DNA from: Leptospira sp.
GTDB taxonomy: Bacteria > Spirochaetota > Leptospiria > Leptospirales > Leptospiraceae
NCBI GenBank assembly: GCA_016742255.1
Contig: JACVCB010000036.1
Coordinates: forward strand, 1-29,682
DNA: 29,682 bases
Direction: 5' to 3'
Within the stretch, counting starts at the first letter, position 1; every line of letters starts with the position of its first letter. The position numbers and the translations under genes are program-made. Under the pieces are notes generated by a model that was not told the origin of the DNA, searched no databases, and saw only the letters and a list, made by a program, of their open reading frames with translations. Positions 19,323 through 26,591 of this stretch are shown piece by piece.

Positions 19323-19372
19323 GAATGGTTTCATCCATTCGCCTTGACAACGGATACGAGTGAAAATACCGT
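19323..19372 (+). promoter_or_regulatory. Promoter and inverted repeat before the SulP-carbonic anhydrase gene
   Basis: A perfect -35 box TTGACA (19344-19349), a 17-base spacer and a poor -10, TACCGT (19367-19372), end 12 bases before the ATG. Directly upstream, GAATGG (19323-19328) and CCATTC (19335-19340) form a perfect inverted repeat with a 6-base spacer, a plausible activator or repressor site. No Shine-Dalgarno precedes the ATG. Confidence 0.4.
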
Positions 19373-19384
19373 TTCTAGACCGTT

Positions 19385-21580
19385 ATGTTTTCCCATTTAA
19401 AACAAGACATTCCCTCTGGACTCGTTGTATTTTTAGTAGCTCTTCCTCTTTGTTTAGGTGTCGCACTTGCATGTGGTGCACCATTATTATCAGGAGTGAT
19501 CTCTGGTATCATTGGAGGAATTGTTGTTGGTTTCCTTAGTCATTCTAGAACAAGTGTGAGTGGTCCTGCTGCTGGCCTTGTTACGTTGGTTCTTGCCGCA
19601 ACGACTGCATTAGGCGATTACCAAACATTTTTATTGTCTGTATTTTTGGCAGGTTTTATTCAGATAGGACTTGGAATTTTAAGACTTGGTTTTATCGCAA
19701 ATTACGTACCTTCCAATGTTATCCAAGGATTACTTGCATCCATCGGGATCATCCTGATACTCAAACAAATCCCTCACTCTGTCGGATTTGATATCAATCC
19801 AGAAGAAGATTTTATTTTTTTCCAAAGGGATGGAGAAAATACATTTTCAGAATTATTGAACATACACAAATATTTTTCCTGGGGAGCAGTGACCATTTCT
19901 ACGATCTCTTTGTCACTGATGTTTGTGTATGATAAATTAAAATGGAAACAACTTAGATACATTCCTTCTCCGATTTTAGTGATTCTCATCGGAATTATCT
20001 GGAACCAGTTTTTTAAAAATTTTTTACCAGAATTTTATCTGACAGAAAAACATTTAGTTACAATTCCCAATGTGAGTAACTGGGAGAGTATTTTTGTTTT
20101 TCCCAATTTTTCGATGATTGGCCAATCCGAAGTTTGGTATTTTGCCTTTACCATTGCGACATTCGCCACATTGGAAACTTTACTGAATTTAGATGCAGTG
20201 GAACGTATTGACCCACACAAACGACTTTCTTCACCTAACCGTGAACTCGTGGCACAAGGAGTGGGCAATAGTTTATCGGGGCTTATCGGTGGGTTACCCA
20301 TCACTTCTGTCATAGTCAGAAGTTCTGTGAACATTTATGCAGGAGCAGAAACAAAATTATCCACAATGGTTCATGGGGTTTTACTCGCCATGAGTATTCT
20401 ATTTCTAAGTTCCTCATTGAATCTGATTCCACTTTGTTCTTTAGCAGTCGTACTTGTTGTCACTGGCTTCAAACTCACAAACTTTTCAGTGTATAAATCA
20501 TTATATAAAAAGGGACTTTACCAATTTTTACCTTTTATCACAACCATTCTTGCCATTATTTTTACAGACTTATTAACGGGTGTGCTAATTGGACTTTGTA
20601 TTAGTTTCATTTTTATCTTAAAAAATAATTATAAAAATCCATTTTCTGTTGAAACCGAAAACTTAAATATCGGCGAAACAATCCGGATTGAATTACCAAA
20701 TCAAGTTTCCTTTTTAAACAAGGCCTCCATCAAAGACACACTTTGGTCATTGCCTGATCATGCAAAACTCATAGTAGATGCCTCCAATTGTAATTTTATT
20801 GATCACGATATTTTAGAGGTATTAGAGGAATTTAAATCAGTAGTGGCTTTAGAAAAAAACATCCAATTGAATTTAGTTGGTGTGAAAGACCACTATGAAC
20901 TGAGTGACCAAGTGCAATTTGTAAACATCTTAGATAAAGAAGCACAACAAAAGTTAACACCTGATGAAATTCTTGAATTCTTACAACGGGGAAACGAACG
21001 TTTCGTAAAAGGTAAATGGTCCGAAAAGTATTTTAAACACCAAGTAAACGCGACTGCCTTTGGTCAAAATCCAATTGCAGTTGTCCTTTCTTGCATTGAT
21101 TCAAGAACAAGTCCAGAAATTATCTTTGATGCAGGGCTTGGTGATATCATTTCTATTCGGATTGCAGGAAATATCGTAAACCAAGAAATCCTTGGAAGTT
21201 TAGAATTGTCATGTGCCAAAATTGGAACCAAACTCATTGTCGTACTTGGACATTCCAATTGTGGTGCTGTATCCAGTGCAATTTATGCGTTAAAAGATGG
21301 TAACATAGCAAGTATCACTAACAAAATTGACAAAGCCATTGGGACATCCGATCCAAGCTCAAAACGATCAAATCTAGGAAACGAACATATATTTAATCAT
21401 GTCGTAAAAACCAATGTGTTAAATTCGATTGATGAAATCTTAGGTTCGAGTGAATTTCTAAAACGAAAGGTAGATGAAGGTGAATATAAGATTGTACCAG
21501 CATTTTATGATACATCTTCTGGCGAAGTTCAGTTTTTTCATACTGTCCAAACTTCACCAAAAAGTGAATCAATCTTTTAA
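19385..21580 (+). CDS. SulP-type anion (bicarbonate) transporter fused to STAS and beta-carbonic anhydrase
   Basis: A 731-residue three-part fusion. Residues 1-415 are a SulP/SLC26 permease with 10 or more hydrophobic helices, including PLCLGVALACGAPL and SVSGPAAGL. Residues about 425-515 are a STAS domain (IVDASNCNFIDHDIL). Residues about 525-720 are a beta-class carbonic anhydrase with an intact zinc site: Cys570, Asp572 and Arg574 in CIDSR, then His623 and Cys626 in GHSNC. SulP-carbonic anhydrase fusions are a known type, thought to move bicarbonate and interconvert it with CO2 at the inner face. Sulfate or another anion is an alternative cargo. The start fits the usual family beginning. 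The stop is 3 bases from the stop of the convergent DoxX gene. Confidence 0.93.
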   Translation: MFSHLKQDIPSGLVVFLVALPLCLGVALACGAPLLSGVISGIIGGIVVGFLSHSRTSVSGPAAGLVTLVLAATTALGDYQTFLLSVFLAGFIQIGLGILRLGFIANYVPSNVIQGLLASIGIILILKQIPHSVGFDINPEEDFIFFQRDGENTFSELLNIHKYFSWGAVTISTISLSLMFVYDKLKWKQLRYIPSPILVILIGIIWNQFFKNFLPEFYLTEKHLVTIPNVSNWESIFVFPNFSMIGQSEVWYFAFTIATFATLETLLNLDAVERIDPHKRLSSPNRELVAQGVGNSLSGLIGGLPITSVIVRSSVNIYAGAETKLSTMVHGVLLAMSILFLSSSLNLIPLCSLAVVLVVTGFKLTNFSVYKSLYKKGLYQFLPFITTILAIIFTDLLTGVLIGLCISFIFILKNNYKNPFSVETENLNIGETIRIELPNQVSFLNKASIKDTLWSLPDHAKLIVDASNCNFIDHDILEVLEEFKSVVALEKNIQLNLVGVKDHYELSDQVQFVNILDKEAQQKLTPDEILEFLQRGNERFVKGKWSEKYFKHQVNATAFGQNPIAVVLSCIDSRTSPEIIFDAGLGDIISIRIAGNIVNQEILGSLELSCAKIGTKLIVVLGHSNCGAVSSAIYALKDGNIASITNKIDKAIGTSDPSSKRSNLGNEHIFNHVVKTNVLNSIDEILGSSEFLKRKVDEGEYKIVPAFYDTSSGEVQFFHTVQTSPKSESIF

Positions 21581-21583
21581 AGA

Positions 21584-21970
21584 TTAAACTTTATGAACTG
21601 GTACAAACAACGGTTTGTAAGCAGAACGATTGTAATACGCTAAAAATGCATTAGCAAGGACTACAAATATCCCAACTGGCAATCCATCTTGAGCAATCAT
21701 CAAATGAACCAAAAAGATATTGATCACCACTGGAGCAATTACAACAGAAGCTAGAGGGACAAATCTTCCCGATAAAAAAGCTAGGGCACAAACAAGTTCC
21801 GTTACTTTAATCAATGTTAATAAATAACCAGTGGCCTTCATGCCATCATTGAATATCTTGATGTTTCCAGTTACTTCAGGTTGTTGTACTAAATTGAATA
21901 ATACGACAACAGATGAAAACAAAAACAAGGCACCTAACAATAGACGAACGATTGTATACAAAACTTTCAT
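21584..21970 (-). CDS. DoxX-family membrane protein
   Basis: A 128-residue protein with four hydrophobic helices: LYTIVRLLLGALFLFSS, the LLTLIKVTELVCALAFL region with a short SGRFVPLA link, VVIAPVVINIFLVHLM, and LPVGIFVVLANAFLAYY. This matches the small DoxX/DoxX-like group, in which an N-terminal RLxLGxxFLxS and a mid-protein E are typical. No defined reaction is known for this subgroup; relatives sit in quinone-linked or thiol-stress systems. AGGAG lies 6 bases before the ATG. Its 3' end abuts the SulP fusion gene without any terminator between them. Confidence 0.78.
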   Translation of the reverse strand: MKVLYTIVRLLLGALFLFSSVVVLFNLVQQPEVTGNIKIFNDGMKATGYLLTLIKVTELVCALAFLSGRFVPLASVVIAPVVINIFLVHLMIAQDGLPVGIFVVLANAFLAYYNRSAYKPLFVPVHKV

Positions 21971-22134
21971 AAGTTACTCCTATAATACTTCCATAAAGGG
22001 AAATGTAATTCACTTACAGAAAAAGACTCCCCATTGGAAAATATCTACCTAATGTAAGGGGATAGGGTTCTCATTTCCAGTCACAATTTTTGGATTTATT
22101 CTAATTTTACCTATTTTTTTGGAAAACTAGGCAA

Positions 22135-22140
22135 TATAAT
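22135..22140 (+). promoter_or_regulatory. Consensus -10 box before the 22177 lipoprotein
   Basis: A perfect TATAAT lies 36 bases before the ATG. No good -35 box sits at 16-18 bases, so an activator may be needed or the match is chance in AT-rich DNA. AGGA, 7 bases before the ATG, is a good Shine-Dalgarno. Confidence 0.4.
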
Positions 22141-22176
22141 TCCATCTTTTGGGCATTGATACCTTAGGAATTCTCA

Positions 22177-22782
22177 ATGAAAATCCGAAATTTGCCTGTT
22201 TATCTACTGGTCTTTTCCTTAAATGTTTGCCAATCGAACCAAACAAATGGACCAGAACATTTCAACTCTAAAGAATTAAAATTCTCTTTTACTCTCCAAT
22301 ACGAAATGGATTTACCAAAAAAAGTTTTGAAAGTGGGACCAAATCTAGAAATTTCAATCGGTAAATTTGCTTTACAATCCTTCAATCACTTGGCTTCCCA
22401 AATATTCAATGTTAGTTCTTATACAGCAAGAAAAGAGACTGATCCACTGGAACCAGGAACCATCATCCTACGAAAAGTCCAAGTGAATCGATCCATCGTA
22501 TTTGAAGAAGGAACGACAAAATTCCAACATGCAACCTTTGCCTCTATTGTTGAATTTTTATTTGTAAAAGAATCTGGTGAAACCTACCGAATCCTCGGAG
22601 AATCCGACCCGGTCCAAACAAACACCATTCCATTTTCAGCCAATGATAAAGATTCTGAGGAAAAAATTGCGAGTACCATCCAATCTGCCATTGAAATTGG
22701 TCTGAAAAAAATCATCCAACCTAAGGAAGCTTGGAAATGGGATGGTCGCCAAATGATGTTCCAACAAGGAAATGGAAATTAA
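22177..22782 (+). CDS. Hypothetical lipoprotein
   Basis: A 201-residue protein of unknown function. The short signal peptide MKIRNLPVYLLVFSLNVC has the candidate lipid Cys at residue 18, with Val and Asn before it, a relaxed spirochaete lipobox. The mature part has alternating beta-like strands (KFSFTLQYEMDL, TIILRKVQVNRSIVFEE, ATFASIVEFLFVKE) and a C-terminal helix that ends with W-containing KEAWKWDGRQMMFQQ. It might be a LPS-assembly or ABC-type associated lipoprotein, but I cannot support a specific family. It stands alone, with its own ribosome binding site and a -10 box. Confidence 0.6.
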   Translation: MKIRNLPVYLLVFSLNVCQSNQTNGPEHFNSKELKFSFTLQYEMDLPKKVLKVGPNLEISIGKFALQSFNHLASQIFNVSSYTARKETDPLEPGTIILRKVQVNRSIVFEEGTTKFQHATFASIVEFLFVKESGETYRILGESDPVQTNTIPFSANDKDSEEKIASTIQSAIEIGLKKIIQPKEAWKWDGRQMMFQQGNGN

Positions 22783-23114
22783 GAAAAACCCAATGCCATC
22801 CTCATTACCGTCTGAATCAAGCTTTGAATGCATCTTAATGTAATGCATGTACCAGGACAAAACTGTAAAGGATGTACGAGTACACTCAACCATTGCCCGT
22901 ATCTAATGCGACATAATACTAATTATGGGAAGTAACATATTTCTTCCTATTAATATCTATCTGAAACAACCAGTCGTTGCATCATTCACAATCGACTCCA
23001 AATTAGATAAGAAAACGATTCTCACATATACCTAGGATCATTCCATCCAATCAGAAAGGTTTCCATGTTTCATGTTTCCTATCTGATCTAATTTTCTTGG
23101 AAACAGGTGTGAAT
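22783..23114. other. 332-base intergenic region without a gene
   Basis: The space between the 22177 lipoprotein and the AHSA1 gene, whose 3' ends face each other. I see no open frame with a credible start. It holds a tandem 7-base duplication (CATGTTT at 23064-23070 and 23071-23077) and a distant inverted repeat, AAATTAGAT (23000-23008) with ATCTAATTT (23086-23094). No clear rho-independent terminator is present. A small RNA or decayed sequence cannot be excluded. Confidence 0.4.
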
Positions 23115-23612
23115 TCAAACTACCTTTGAGAGGGTTTCCAAATACTTTGTCAGATTTCCAACATGTTGTTTTCCACCTTCAATCGCTCCATATTTTTGGT
23201 TCACACGCTCTAATTCTTGTTTTGTGGAAAACACTTGCACCATAGTAAGATTTGTGCACTTTCCATGATTCGTAGGCTCAAATACAATTTCAGACTGAAA
23301 ATTGACATCTTCGTCTCCCTCTCCATCACCAATGTGTTGGTAAGAGATCAAACGAGGTTTTTCAATTTTTAAGAATTGGATTTTGTTTTTATAATCGCGA
23401 CCATCTGGTCCATGCATCACAAATTCAAAAAATCCTCCATTCCTAAAATCAAATGATATGACTGTCAGAGTAAAACCATCTGGTCCCCACCATTCTTTTA
23501 AGTGGATTGGATCTGACCAAACATCAAATAATAATTCGTTTGAAACTTCAAAATACTTTCGATAGATCACTTGGTTCTCTGTAATTTCTGTTTTTAATTC
23601 TGTTGAGGTCAT
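23115..23612 (-). CDS. AHSA1/SRPBCC-domain protein
   Basis: A 165-residue helix-grip (SRPBCC, AHSA1 subgroup) protein. The landmarks are [31 protein letters not shown] (about 18-48, given here in part by family pattern: W-x-DP-x-x-x-x-x-WWGP), [13 protein letters not shown] and a C-terminal amphipathic helix. Such proteins bind hydrophobic ligands or act as small stress or polyketide-like cyclases; none is certain here. Start and stop overlap the ArsR gene by 4 bases (ATGA), the common ArsR-AHSA1 pairing in which the regulator controls the SRPBCC gene. Ends 3' to 3' with the 22177 lipoprotein region. Confidence 0.87.
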   Translation of the reverse strand: MTSTELKTEITENQVIYRKYFEVSNELLFDVWSDPIHLKEWWGPDGFTLTVISFDFRNGGFFEFVMHGPDGRDYKNKIQFLKIEKPRLISYQHIGDGEGDEDVNFQSEIVFEPTNHGKCTNLTMVQVFSTKQELERVNQKYGAIEGGKQHVGNLTKYLETLSKVV

Positions 23613-23929
23613 ATTGTTTTTCCTTTTTTTAGTTTTAATGCATAACGTTCTAACCGGTTTAAACGTTTACTCCAATCGGCTCTCACTTTCATAATCAATT
23701 CTTCCATTTCAGAGAAACCATCCAAATTGACAGAATAGATTCTTTTTTGGGCTTCCTTTTTTACATTCAATAATTTTAATTCTTTTAACAACTGTAAGTG
23801 TTGTGAGATCGCCGGAGCACTGATGGAGAAATGATGCGAAATGGCAGTGGAAGTCATCTCACCATTTTTTGCGACAAGGAGTATGATTTCACGTCTCGTA
23901 TCATCACCCAGAGCTAAAAAACTATTCAT
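23609..23929 (-). CDS. ArsR-family transcriptional regulator
   Basis: A 106-residue winged-helix regulator. It starts with the family-typical [18 protein letters not shown], then the helix-turn-helix ([20 protein letters not shown], about 26-45) and the wing [15 protein letters not shown]. The metal-binding ELCVC motif of ArsR/SmtB sensors is absent, so it probably senses an organic ligand or another signal. It is the first gene of a two-gene unit with the AHSA1 protein. There is no Shine-Dalgarno, and the predicted promoter would start the mRNA at or near the ATG. An inverted repeat covering the start codon suggests autorepression. Confidence 0.9.
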   Translation of the reverse strand: MNSFLALGDDTRREIILLVAKNGEMTSTAISHHFSISAPAISQHLQLLKELKLLNVKKEAQKRIYSVNLDGFSEMEELIMKVRADWSKRLNRLERYALKLKKGKTI

Positions 23930-23940
23930 ACTAAATAGTT
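23920..23940. promoter_or_regulatory. Inverted repeat over the arsR start codon (putative operator)
   Basis: AACTATT (23920-23926) and AATAGTT (23934-23940) form a perfect 7-bp inverted repeat with a 7-base spacer that contains the arsR ATG. Its size suits a winged-helix dimer, and it overlaps the predicted -10 box and start site, as expected for an autorepressor. Binding is inferred. Confidence 0.55.
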
Positions 23941-23966
23941 ATGTAAATTGAACTTAATTAAGTCAA
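23938..23966 (-). promoter_or_regulatory. Predicted arsR promoter, leaderless geometry
   Basis: On the minus strand, TTGACT (23966-23961), a 17-base spacer and CATAAC (23943-23938) end 8 bases before the arsR ATG. The -35 matches consensus at 5 of 6 positions and the -10 at 4 of 6. Transcription would begin within a base or two of the start codon, consistent with the missing Shine-Dalgarno. Confidence 0.5.
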
Positions 23967-23987
23967 TCTTTAATTAAGTAATTACTT
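23952..23987. promoter_or_regulatory. Two perfect 12-bp palindromes in the arsR/monooxygenase gap
   Basis: ACTTAATTAAGT (23952-23963) and AAGTAATTACTT (23976-23987) are perfect palindromes with centres 24 bp apart. A 10-base direct repeat, TTAATTAAGT, recurs at 23954-23963 and 23970-23979. The first palindrome overlaps the -35 side of the arsR promoter. They may be further operators for ArsR or for another regulator. Confidence 0.42.
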
Positions 23988-24271
23988 CATAAAATAAATG
24001 CAAAATAATAAATCGAATTCTCTATGTTTCTCTTCCATCAAATTTTCCAAAATCAGATCTTCTTTGAACATATACCACCAATGTTCCCTAATGGAACTCT
24101 GGTTTTAGAATGAATCTGATTATGAATCTTGAAACCAAATTACCTTTTTCATCTTCTTTATGTTTTTTTGATTGCAAATGTAAGTAGAATTGATTGAATT
24201 TTCTTCCAAAGATTAAAAACGGAACATTGTTCAACCCAATGAATTCGGTGTTTTAGGAATGAGGAAAGCAA
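23988..24271. other. Rest of the arsR/monooxygenase intergenic region
   Basis: AT-rich DNA of 284 bases with no credible open frame. It must hold the promoter of the monooxygenase gene, whose strong GAGGAAAG Shine-Dalgarno ends 3 bases before the ATG. A weak TTGATT (about 24190) with a poor -10 is the only pair I could draw, and I do not trust it. Confidence 0.35.
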
Positions 24272-25738
24272 ATGGCCAATCAAACAATCAGGGATCCAAA
24301 AGTTGTCATCATAGGCGCTGGAATGACAGGTATCCTACTCGCAATTGAATTCAATCGGATCGGTGTGAAAGACATTACAATTTTAGAAAAAAAACATGAT
24401 TTGGGAGGAACTTGGAGGGAAAACACTTACCCAGGCGTGGCTTGTGATATCCCTGCGCATATGTATACTTATAGTTTTGCACCCAATCCTGAATGGAGCC
24501 ATCGGTTTGCACATGGAGATGAAATCCATGCCTATTTCAAACGTGTGAGTGATGAATATAAAATCACACCCAAAATTCACTTTAACGAAGCGGTCACAGA
24601 AGCATCTTACCAAAATGGAAAGTGGACTACAAAAACTTCCAAAGGAAATACATATGTTTCTGATTTCCTCATCTCAGCCACTGGTATCTTACACCACCCA
24701 GCAAAACCAAATATCCCGGGACTCGAAAGTTTTAACGGAAAATGTTTTCACACTGCAGAATGGGATCATTCGGTCAATTTAGAAGGAAAACGAATTGGGA
24801 TCATTGGAACTGGATCCACTGCAGCACAAGTCATTCCTGAGATGATCAAAGTTGGAAAAAAAGTTTCGGTTTTCCAAAGGACACCACAGTGGATTGTCAA
24901 AGTTCCTGATACAACCTATACGGAAGCTGACAAAATAAAATGGAGAAAGGAACCTAATATTCTCAAACGATTCCATAAATGGTATACGTTTGCAGTGGAA
25001 CAAACATTTTCAAAAGCAGTGATTGGTAAAAAAATCCCCCATTTACTCATGAGTTTTTTGTGCAAAAGGAATTTACGAACTTCCATCAAAGACCCAGTTC
25101 TAAGAAAAAAACTAACTCCAAATTACCGAGTTGGTTGCAAACGTGTGATTGTAAATTCCACATTCTATGATGCCATCCAAAAACCAAATGCAGATTTGGT
25201 GACAGAGGGAATTGAAAAAATTACAGAAAAGGGTGTCGTCACAAAGGATGGGACATTACACGAATTGGATGTATTGATATTGGCAACGGGATTCCATCCA
25301 TTTAATTTTATGCGCCCGATGAACTTAACGGGAGAAAATGGAGTCTCAATCGAGTCTGTTTGGAAAAAGAAAGTACAAGCATACCGCTCCCTCTTTATCC
25401 CTCACTTCCCTAATTTTGTTTTGATGTTAGGACCAAACACGCCGATTGGAAACTTTTCCGTGATCGCCATGAGTGAAGTCCAAACAAAGTACATCATCAA
25501 AATCATCGAAGATTGGAGAAAAGGAAAATTTAATGCCATTGATGCAAAGGAAGAAGCCTTACAACGATTTGCCGCTTATCTCAAAAAAGGAATGGTTGGC
25601 ACAGTATGGCTCGGTGGTTGCCAAAGTTGGTATTTGGATCCAGATGGAGATCCTGCGATGTGGCCTTATACTTGGAGTCGTTGGGAAAAAGAAATGAAAT
25701 CTCCCGATTACCAAGATTTTAACTTAACCACAACTTAA
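24272..25738 (+). CDS. Baeyer-Villiger-type flavin monooxygenase
   Basis: A 488-residue FAD/NADPH monooxygenase. The FAD Rossmann motif is GAGMTG (15-20), followed by the GGTWRENTYPG region (45-55). The Baeyer-Villiger fingerprint FxGxxxHxxxW[P/D] is complete as F154, G156, H160, W164, D165. The NADPH motif GTGSTA is at 179-184, and ILATGFHPF comes later. Enzymes of this type insert oxygen next to a ketone, giving esters or lactones, or oxidise N and S atoms. The substrate is unknown. GAGGAAAG precedes the ATG. It is divergent from the ArsR/AHSA1 pair, so it may be controlled by the same regulator, and it ends in a strong terminator. Confidence 0.92.
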   Translation: MANQTIRDPKVVIIGAGMTGILLAIEFNRIGVKDITILEKKHDLGGTWRENTYPGVACDIPAHMYTYSFAPNPEWSHRFAHGDEIHAYFKRVSDEYKITPKIHFNEAVTEASYQNGKWTTKTSKGNTYVSDFLISATGILHHPAKPNIPGLESFNGKCFHTAEWDHSVNLEGKRIGIIGTGSTAAQVIPEMIKVGKKVSVFQRTPQWIVKVPDTTYTEADKIKWRKEPNILKRFHKWYTFAVEQTFSKAVIGKKIPHLLMSFLCKRNLRTSIKDPVLRKKLTPNYRVGCKRVIVNSTFYDAIQKPNADLVTEGIEKITEKGVVTKDGTLHELDVLILATGFHPFNFMRPMNLTGENGVSIESVWKKKVQAYRSLFIPHFPNFVLMLGPNTPIGNFSVIAMSEVQTKYIIKIIEDWRKGKFNAIDAKEEALQRFAAYLKKGMVGTVWLGGCQSWYLDPDGDPAMWPYTWSRWEKEMKSPDYQDFNLTTT

Positions 25739-25768
25739 ACTTTTTATAAAATCCTAAACAACATTTTT

Positions 25769-25800
25769 GCCGGTAATTTTTATGAATTACCGGCTTTTTT
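25769..25800 (+). terminator. Rho-independent terminator after the monooxygenase gene
   Basis: A 10-bp perfect stem, GCCGGTAATT (25769-25778) with AATTACCGGC (25785-25794), has a 6-base loop and is followed by six T (25795-25800). It lies 30 bases after the monooxygenase stop. On the other strand no T-run follows the stem, so it works mainly in the plus direction. Confidence 0.93.
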
Positions 25801-25814
25801 GAACAAAAGAGTAA

Positions 25815-26498
25815 TCAGAGATTCGTAAAATATTGGTGCCAGGAAGTTCCTTCAAAGATTTCCCTTAACGTTGGTTTAAAAGAGTCTATTTCTTCTTGTG
25901 AGTTTTTTACTTTTGTAATTTTCTCAATTCGTACTTGTCTCGTGTGACCACCAACAAGCGTAGTTAACACCACTTCAGCAGTATTATTTTCAATGCCAGG
26001 AGCAATCTTTTTAGATAGTAAAAGTTGATTTCCTTGTAAGTTTAAAGAATCCTCAGCTATCATACAATAAACAATTCCAGGTATCGTAACTTCTTTTTCT
26101 TTCACACGGAACTTTGATTTTTCTATCGAAGTGTCATCTAAAACTATATACAAGTCTGCAGTTTGATTCGAAGTTTCATTTCGTCTATAGAATCCTGCGA
26201 TTGCATATTCACCTGGTTCCAAATTGAGAAATGTTACTTGATCTCTATTTTCAAATGTTGATTCAATCAATTCCATATCTGCAAAAGATTTTTTGTCCTT
26301 TGATACTTTGAGAATATAAACCTTAGTAGCAAATCGGTCCGGTACGAGTGGTAAATAAATTGGAAATCCAATTTTTAAACTCATTGCACCTGATTTGTTT
26401 TGGATTACGTTATTACTTGGCTTTTTAACAGCAGTTACACACCCAAAAGTAACCACAATAAAACTAACGTAGATTAAATTTTTAATTTTTTGTTTCAT
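25815..26498 (-). CDS. Hypothetical lipoprotein
   Basis: A 227-residue protein of unknown function. The signal peptide MKQKIKNLIYVSFIVVTFGC has a lipobox with the candidate lipid Cys at residue 20, followed by VTAVKK. The mature part contains short beta strands; the segment FLNLEPGEYAIAGFYRR (about 94-110) resembles the edge of a prealbumin-like or carboxypeptidase-regulatory-like fold that is common in exported proteins. This is only a resemblance. The ATG lacks a good Shine-Dalgarno, and a promoter can be drawn 9 bases before it. It stands alone between the monooxygenase terminator and the L,D-transpeptidase gene. Confidence 0.6.
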   Translation of the reverse strand: MKQKIKNLIYVSFIVVTFGCVTAVKKPSNNVIQNKSGAMSLKIGFPIYLPLVPDRFATKVYILKVSKDKKSFADMELIESTFENRDQVTFLNLEPGEYAIAGFYRRNETSNQTADLYIVLDDTSIEKSKFRVKEKEVTIPGIVYCMIAEDSLNLQGNQLLLSKKIAPGIENNTAEVVLTTLVGGHTRQVRIEKITKVKNSQEEIDSFKPTLREIFEGTSWHQYFTNL

Positions 26499-26507
26499 TT
26501 CGTCTAG

Positions 26508-26535
26508 AGAGTAGACAACCAGATCCGATCGTCAA
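26508..26535 (-). promoter_or_regulatory. Candidate promoter for the 25815-26498 lipoprotein
   Basis: On the minus strand, TTGACG (26535-26530), a 16-base spacer and TACTCT (26513-26508) end 9 bases before the ATG. The -35 is good (5 of 6) and the -10 is poor (3 of 6). The -35 starts 37 bases before the ATG, the same distance as for arsR. Confidence 0.32.
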
Positions 26536-26591
26536 ACACATTACACGACATTTTCTTGTTATGTGAAAAAAACTGATTCTATTTTTTTTAT

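Noticed and set aside
21571..21585. Palindrome AATCTTT-T-AAAGATT over the convergent stop codons of the SulP fusion and DoxX genes
   Set aside because: A one-base spacer cannot form a hairpin loop, the arms are AT-rich, and no T-run follows. It is probably chance and not a terminator.
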